From contig NZ_FBWL01000169.1 of the NCBI RefSeq assembly GCF_001517425.1, positions 1 through 64,000 of the forward strand: DNA of 64,000 bases, in the 5' to 3' direction. Made by a program: the position numbers and the translations under genes. This document shows, in pieces, positions 62,066 to 64,000 of this stretch. The notes beneath the pieces are model-generated. The model did no database searches, was not told the DNA's origin, and saw nothing but the letters and a program-made list of their open reading frames with translations. Source of the stretch: Clostridium sp. C105KSO13. GTDB taxonomy: Bacteria; Bacillota; Clostridia; Lachnospirales; Lachnospiraceae. Position 1 is the stretch's first letter; each line of letters opens with the position of its first letter.

Positions 62066-62257
62066 TTATGGGGTATTCTCCATGTCGGCTTCTAATAGTT
62101 CGGTAATAAGCTGGGCAAGGCTTTTATCCAGAGCTTTCGCATAACTTCTGTATATTTCGCGTTTACCTTTTGGAACCCGTATATTTATTTGATCATAGTT
62201 TACTTTTAAATATCGTTGCGTGGCTCTGTTCTGTGACTTAGTGTATTTAGCACCCAT
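62066..62257 (-). CDS. Ribbon-helix-helix (Arc/MetJ-type) DNA-binding protein
   Basis: A 63-residue basic protein. INIRVPKGKREIYRSYAKAL forms the beta strand and first helix of a ribbon-helix-helix fold, and DKSLAQLITELLEADM the second helix; small proteins like this are dimeric repressors, often antitoxins. The N-terminal SQNRATQRYLK is typical of a widespread Firmicutes subgroup. AAGAGGTG lies before ATG. A perfect 10-bp inverted repeat sits 29 bases upstream, over the -10 of a divergent promoter, and is the likely operator. No protein toxin gene adjoins it on the same strand. Confidence 0.78.
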   Translation of the reverse strand: MGAKYTKSQNRATQRYLKVNYDQINIRVPKGKREIYRSYAKALDKSLAQLITELLEADMENTP

Positions 62258-62268
62258 GAAATCACCTC

Positions 62269-62297
62269 TTGATTTTTGATAGAGATTTGTATATACT
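62269..62297 (+). promoter_or_regulatory. Promoter for the short plus-strand RNA
   Basis: TTGATT (62269-62274), 17 bases, TATACT (62292-62297). The -10 lies inside the inverted repeat at 62286-62310. No protein start follows; a terminator appears about 60 bases after the predicted start. Confidence 0.65.
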
Positions 62298-62310
62298 ATT
62301 TATATACAAA
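62286..62310. promoter_or_regulatory. Inverted repeat, likely RHH operator
   Basis: TTTGTATATA-CTATT-TATATACAAA: two perfect 10-bp arms with a 5-base centre. It lies between the divergent RHH gene and the short RNA and overlaps the RNA's -10 element. Confidence 0.7.
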
Positions 62311-62397
62311 GGGTGGTGCTAAGTTGTGCCCCTTGTGAGTAATTGCTAAGGCAAAGATAACCGCTTAGATTCTCAGGTCTAGGGGCGGTTATTTTTT
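62304..62397 (+). ncRNA. Short RNA antisense to the 3' part of the toxin mRNA (candidate antitoxin)
   Basis: Predicted from a good promoter (62269-62297) and a strong terminator (62357-62397). The RNA of about 90 bases has no plausible reading frame and is complementary to the 3' end of the convergent 32-residue toxin message. This mirrors the TxpA/RatA layout of Bacillus subtilis. The RNA start is estimated. Confidence 0.6.
62357..62397 (+). terminator. Terminator of the short RNA, overlapping the toxin 3' end
   Basis: ATAACCGC pairs with GCGGTTAT, with TTAGA/TCTA pairing inside, followed by TTTTT. On the minus strand the same hairpin can end the toxin message, with a poorer T-run. Confidence 0.85.
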
Positions 62398-62487
62398 GTT
62401 TTTATGACTTATCTTGTAAACAAGACCTATTATAGAAACAGTAAGGATCCCCAATTGAAACAGGGTATCATATGTAACATACTGCAT
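62389..62487 (-). CDS. 32-residue holin-like type I toxin peptide
   Basis: The peptide starts MQYVTYDTLFQLGI, continues with a single membrane helix (LGILTVSIIGLVY) and ends in a basic tail (KISHKNKK). This pattern, Y-[DE]-[TA]-L then a Gly-containing hydrophobic helix then lysines, is that of the putative holin-like toxin family (Hol_Tox) and of BsrG/TxpA-type toxins. ATG 62487 has AAAGGGG 9 bases upstream; ATGs at 62493 and 62496 are too close to that site. A TTGACA promoter lies upstream and a convergent short RNA overlaps the 3' end. The family is inferred by eye; toxicity is not shown. Confidence 0.72.
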   Translation of the reverse strand: MQYVTYDTLFQLGILTVSIIGLVYKISHKNKK

Positions 62488-62546
62488 AGGCATCATCCCC
62501 TTTCTCAAAGGGTCAACCGTTCCCGCAATTGTACATTATCATATCC

Positions 62547-62575
62547 ATATATTACCAGCAATATACAAATGTCAA
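62547..62575 (-). promoter_or_regulatory. Promoter for the toxin mRNA
   Basis: On the minus strand a perfect TTGACA (62575-62570) is followed by A/T-rich -10 candidates: TAATAT at 15 bases or ATATAT at 17. About 60 bases before the toxin ATG. Confidence 0.5.
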
Positions 62576-62685
62576 GCAAATCTATGATTTATATGGACGG
62601 CGGCAGAAGCTTTTTGGGTCTACTAATCTTTAAAAAGATGTGATACAATTTCTATATCGTACAATTGTTGATATGAGGAGGCAAT

Positions 62686-63507
62686 ATGAGCAGACAATAT
62701 GCAAAGTTGATGAAGTGTTATGAATATTACCGGTCTGTAACAGACTTTAAACCCCGTGTGGGATTGATTCTTGGGTCGGGGCTGGGAAATTACGCCAGGA
62801 ATATGAAGGTTGAGCACGAGATTCCTTATGGGGACATTCCTGGATTTCCTGTATCTACTGTGGAAGGGCATGACGGCAGGTTTCTGCTTGGATATATCGG
62901 TGATGTTCCGGCGGTTGTAATGAAAGGCCGGGTTCATTATTACGAAGGGTACAGCATGGAAGATGTAGTACTTCCCACCAGGTTGATGAAGATGATGGGA
63001 ATTGAGACCCTGTTACTTACAAATGCATCGGGAGGAATCAATAGGAATTTTCAGGCAGGAGATTTCATGCTGATTACTGACCAGATATCCAATTTCGTAC
63101 CGTCACCTCTGCTTGGGGAAAATGTGTCAGAGTTAGGCACCCGGTTCCCAGATATGACTCATATTTATGATGAGAAGTGGCTGGAATTAGCCCGTACAGT
63201 GGCAAAAGAAGAGAACATAGTAATTCATGAGGGTGTGTACCTGCAGACCACAGGTCCTAATTTTGAAAGCCCTGCCGAAATCAGAATGTTTGGCGCGCTA
63301 GGTGCGGATGCTGTGGGAATGAGCACCGCCTGCGAGGCTATTGCTGCCCGCCATGAAGATGTGCGCGTGTGCGGAATTTCCTGTGTATCAAATATGGCCT
63401 CGGGTATTGCAGAAGAAGAACTGAGCCATCTGGATGTTCAGGCCGTGGCTGATAAGCGCGGAGAAGAATTTGAACGTCTGGTGACGCGGATCATCGAACA
63501 AATGTAA
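62686..63507 (+). CDS. punA: Purine nucleoside phosphorylase
   Basis: Splits purine nucleosides with phosphate in salvage. The 273-residue trimeric-type enzyme shows LILGSGLGNYA near the N-terminus, EGHDGRF, KGRVHYYEGYS, LTNASGGIN and TTGPNFESPAEIRMFGALGADAVGMSTACEA with the purine-binding Glu and Asn region. GAGGAGG precedes ATG. Its neighbour encodes a deaminase of the methylthioadenosine/adenosylhomocysteine class, so both serve nucleoside recycling. Confidence 0.96.
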   Translation: MSRQYAKLMKCYEYYRSVTDFKPRVGLILGSGLGNYARNMKVEHEIPYGDIPGFPVSTVEGHDGRFLLGYIGDVPAVVMKGRVHYYEGYSMEDVVLPTRLMKMMGIETLLLTNASGGINRNFQAGDFMLITDQISNFVPSPLLGENVSELGTRFPDMTHIYDEKWLELARTVAKEENIVIHEGVYLQTTGPNFESPAEIRMFGALGADAVGMSTACEAIAARHEDVRVCGISCVSNMASGIAEEELSHLDVQAVADKRGEEFERLVTRIIEQM

Positions 63508-63533
63508 AAATACCAAAAGGGAAGGTAGTTAAG

Positions 63534-64000
63534 ATGAACATTCGAATTTATAATGTAAGAATTTTGACAATGGAGGCAGAAAAAGAAATTTTTGACGGTG
63601 AAGTGTGGGTGCAAGGAGATACCATTGCCTATGCCGGCCCTCAGGTGCCGGATACAAGGGAAATATGGGATAAAGAAATAGACGGTCAGGGAAATCTTCT
63701 GATGCCCGGCTTTAAAGATGCCCACACTCATTCTGCCATGACATTCCTGCGCTCTCACGCAGATGATATGAAGCTGGATGAGTGGCTGAATAGGAGAGTA
63801 TTTCCTGCGGAGGCAAAGCTGACAGGTGAAGATATCTACTGGCTGAATAAACTGGCGATTATGGAATATCTGACAAGTGGTATTACATCTGTTTTTAATA
63901 TGTACCTGGACAAACCTGTGGAAGAGAAGGTTGCAGAAGAAACCGGTTTCCGCACGGTTATCTGTGAGAGTATCAATAATTTCGGAGGCACACTTGAGCA
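63534..64000 (+). CDS. Amidohydrolase, MtaD-type methylthioadenosine/S-adenosylhomocysteine deaminase (partial)
   Basis: Only the first 155 codons are inside the window; the frame is open at the edge. The protein starts MNIRIYNVRILTMEA, and has the metal-binding HxH in MPGFKDAHTHSAMTFLRS followed by DDMKLDEWLNRRVFP, the pattern of MtaD/SsnA-like deaminases that remove the amino group from adenosyl sulfur compounds. Guanine or chlorohydrolase-type relatives are possible. GGGAAGG lies upstream of ATG, 27 bases after punA, suggesting co-transcription. Confidence 0.85.
   Translation, partial: MNIRIYNVRILTMEAEKEIFDGEVWVQGDTIAYAGPQVPDTREIWDKEIDGQGNLLMPGFKDAHTHSAMTFLRSHADDMKLDEWLNRRVFPAEAKLTGEDIYWLNKLAIMEYLTSGITSVFNMYLDKPVEEKVAEETGFRTVICESINNFGGTLE

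Noticed and set aside
62404-62643. 79-codon plus-strand frame across the toxin locus
   Set aside because: No ribosome site and composition of a shadow frame; the opposite strand has the better-supported 32-residue toxin.

Overview
The window looks like a chromosomal segment of a spore-forming, anaerobic, low-to-moderate GC Gram-positive of the Clostridia, most like the family Lachnospiraceae. This rests on gene order and gene types seen directly: spoIVA after der-plsY-gpsA, plsX-acpP-rnc-smc-ftsY, recA-recX-rny, a giant two-headed CoA-dehydratase activase, Pta-AckA acetate fermentation, GAACN4GTTC-type SOS box, strong AGGAGG ribosome sites and TTG/GTG starts. I cannot name the genus from sequence alone.

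Layout. 1-550: the 3' tail of a 23S rRNA gene, with no 5S gene behind it, then a gene-free stretch full of palindromic repeats. 550-8530: ABC-F protein plus small acetyltransferase (minus strand), patatin-like lipase, galactose mutarotase, topoisomerase III, a 2-hydroxyacid dehydrogenase and a left-handed beta-helix protein. 8770-15280: SOS-controlled recA-recX, RNase Y, an aspartate-type aminotransferase, a Nudix ADP-ribose pyrophosphatase whose 3' end runs into a 140-bp tandem palindromic element, and a SpoIIM-like membrane protein. 15420-21010: a SpoVB/MurJ-like flippase, divergent from an Rrf2-nifS-nifU-mnmA-PHP operon for sulfur mobilisation, Fe-S assembly and tRNA thiolation. 21030-26390: gapA-pgk-tpiA-gpmI (lower glycolysis) and a GreA-type factor. 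26530-36040: HAD phosphatase, the 1440-residue activase, a rhomboid-like protein with a zinc ribbon, pyruvate kinase, a LysA-type decarboxylase and tRNA-Leu(CAA). 36150-44620: HAD phosphatase, polA-coaE-walJ-like, DegV, TmcAL and MgtE. 44690-47050: pta and ackA. 47120-54780: yceD-rpmF, plsX-acpP, rnc-smc-ftsY. 54800-62010: threonine ammonia-lyase, PRPP synthetase, der-plsY-gpsA and spoIVA. 62060-62690: a compact locus that reads as a type I toxin (32-residue holin-like peptide) with a convergent short RNA and a ribbon-helix-helix protein. 62690-64000: purine nucleoside phosphorylase and the start of an MtaD-type deaminase.

Most genes are core housekeeping. Energy flow is covered from glyceraldehyde-3-phosphate to pyruvate (gapA, pgk, tpiA, gpmI, pyk) and then to acetate and ATP (pta, ackA); lipid precursors come from gpsA, plsX, plsY and acpP. 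The unusual material lies between genes: a dispersed family of two-part palindromes with fixed internal spacing that repeatedly sits at gene 3' ends and even supplies stop codons; a terminal-inverted-repeat element amplified behind the Nudix gene; a hairpin that hides the spoIVA ribosome site only in read-through RNA while a sigma-E-type promoter starts inside it; and the toxin/antisense/RHH locus. No transposase, phage gene, CRISPR array or restriction system was seen.
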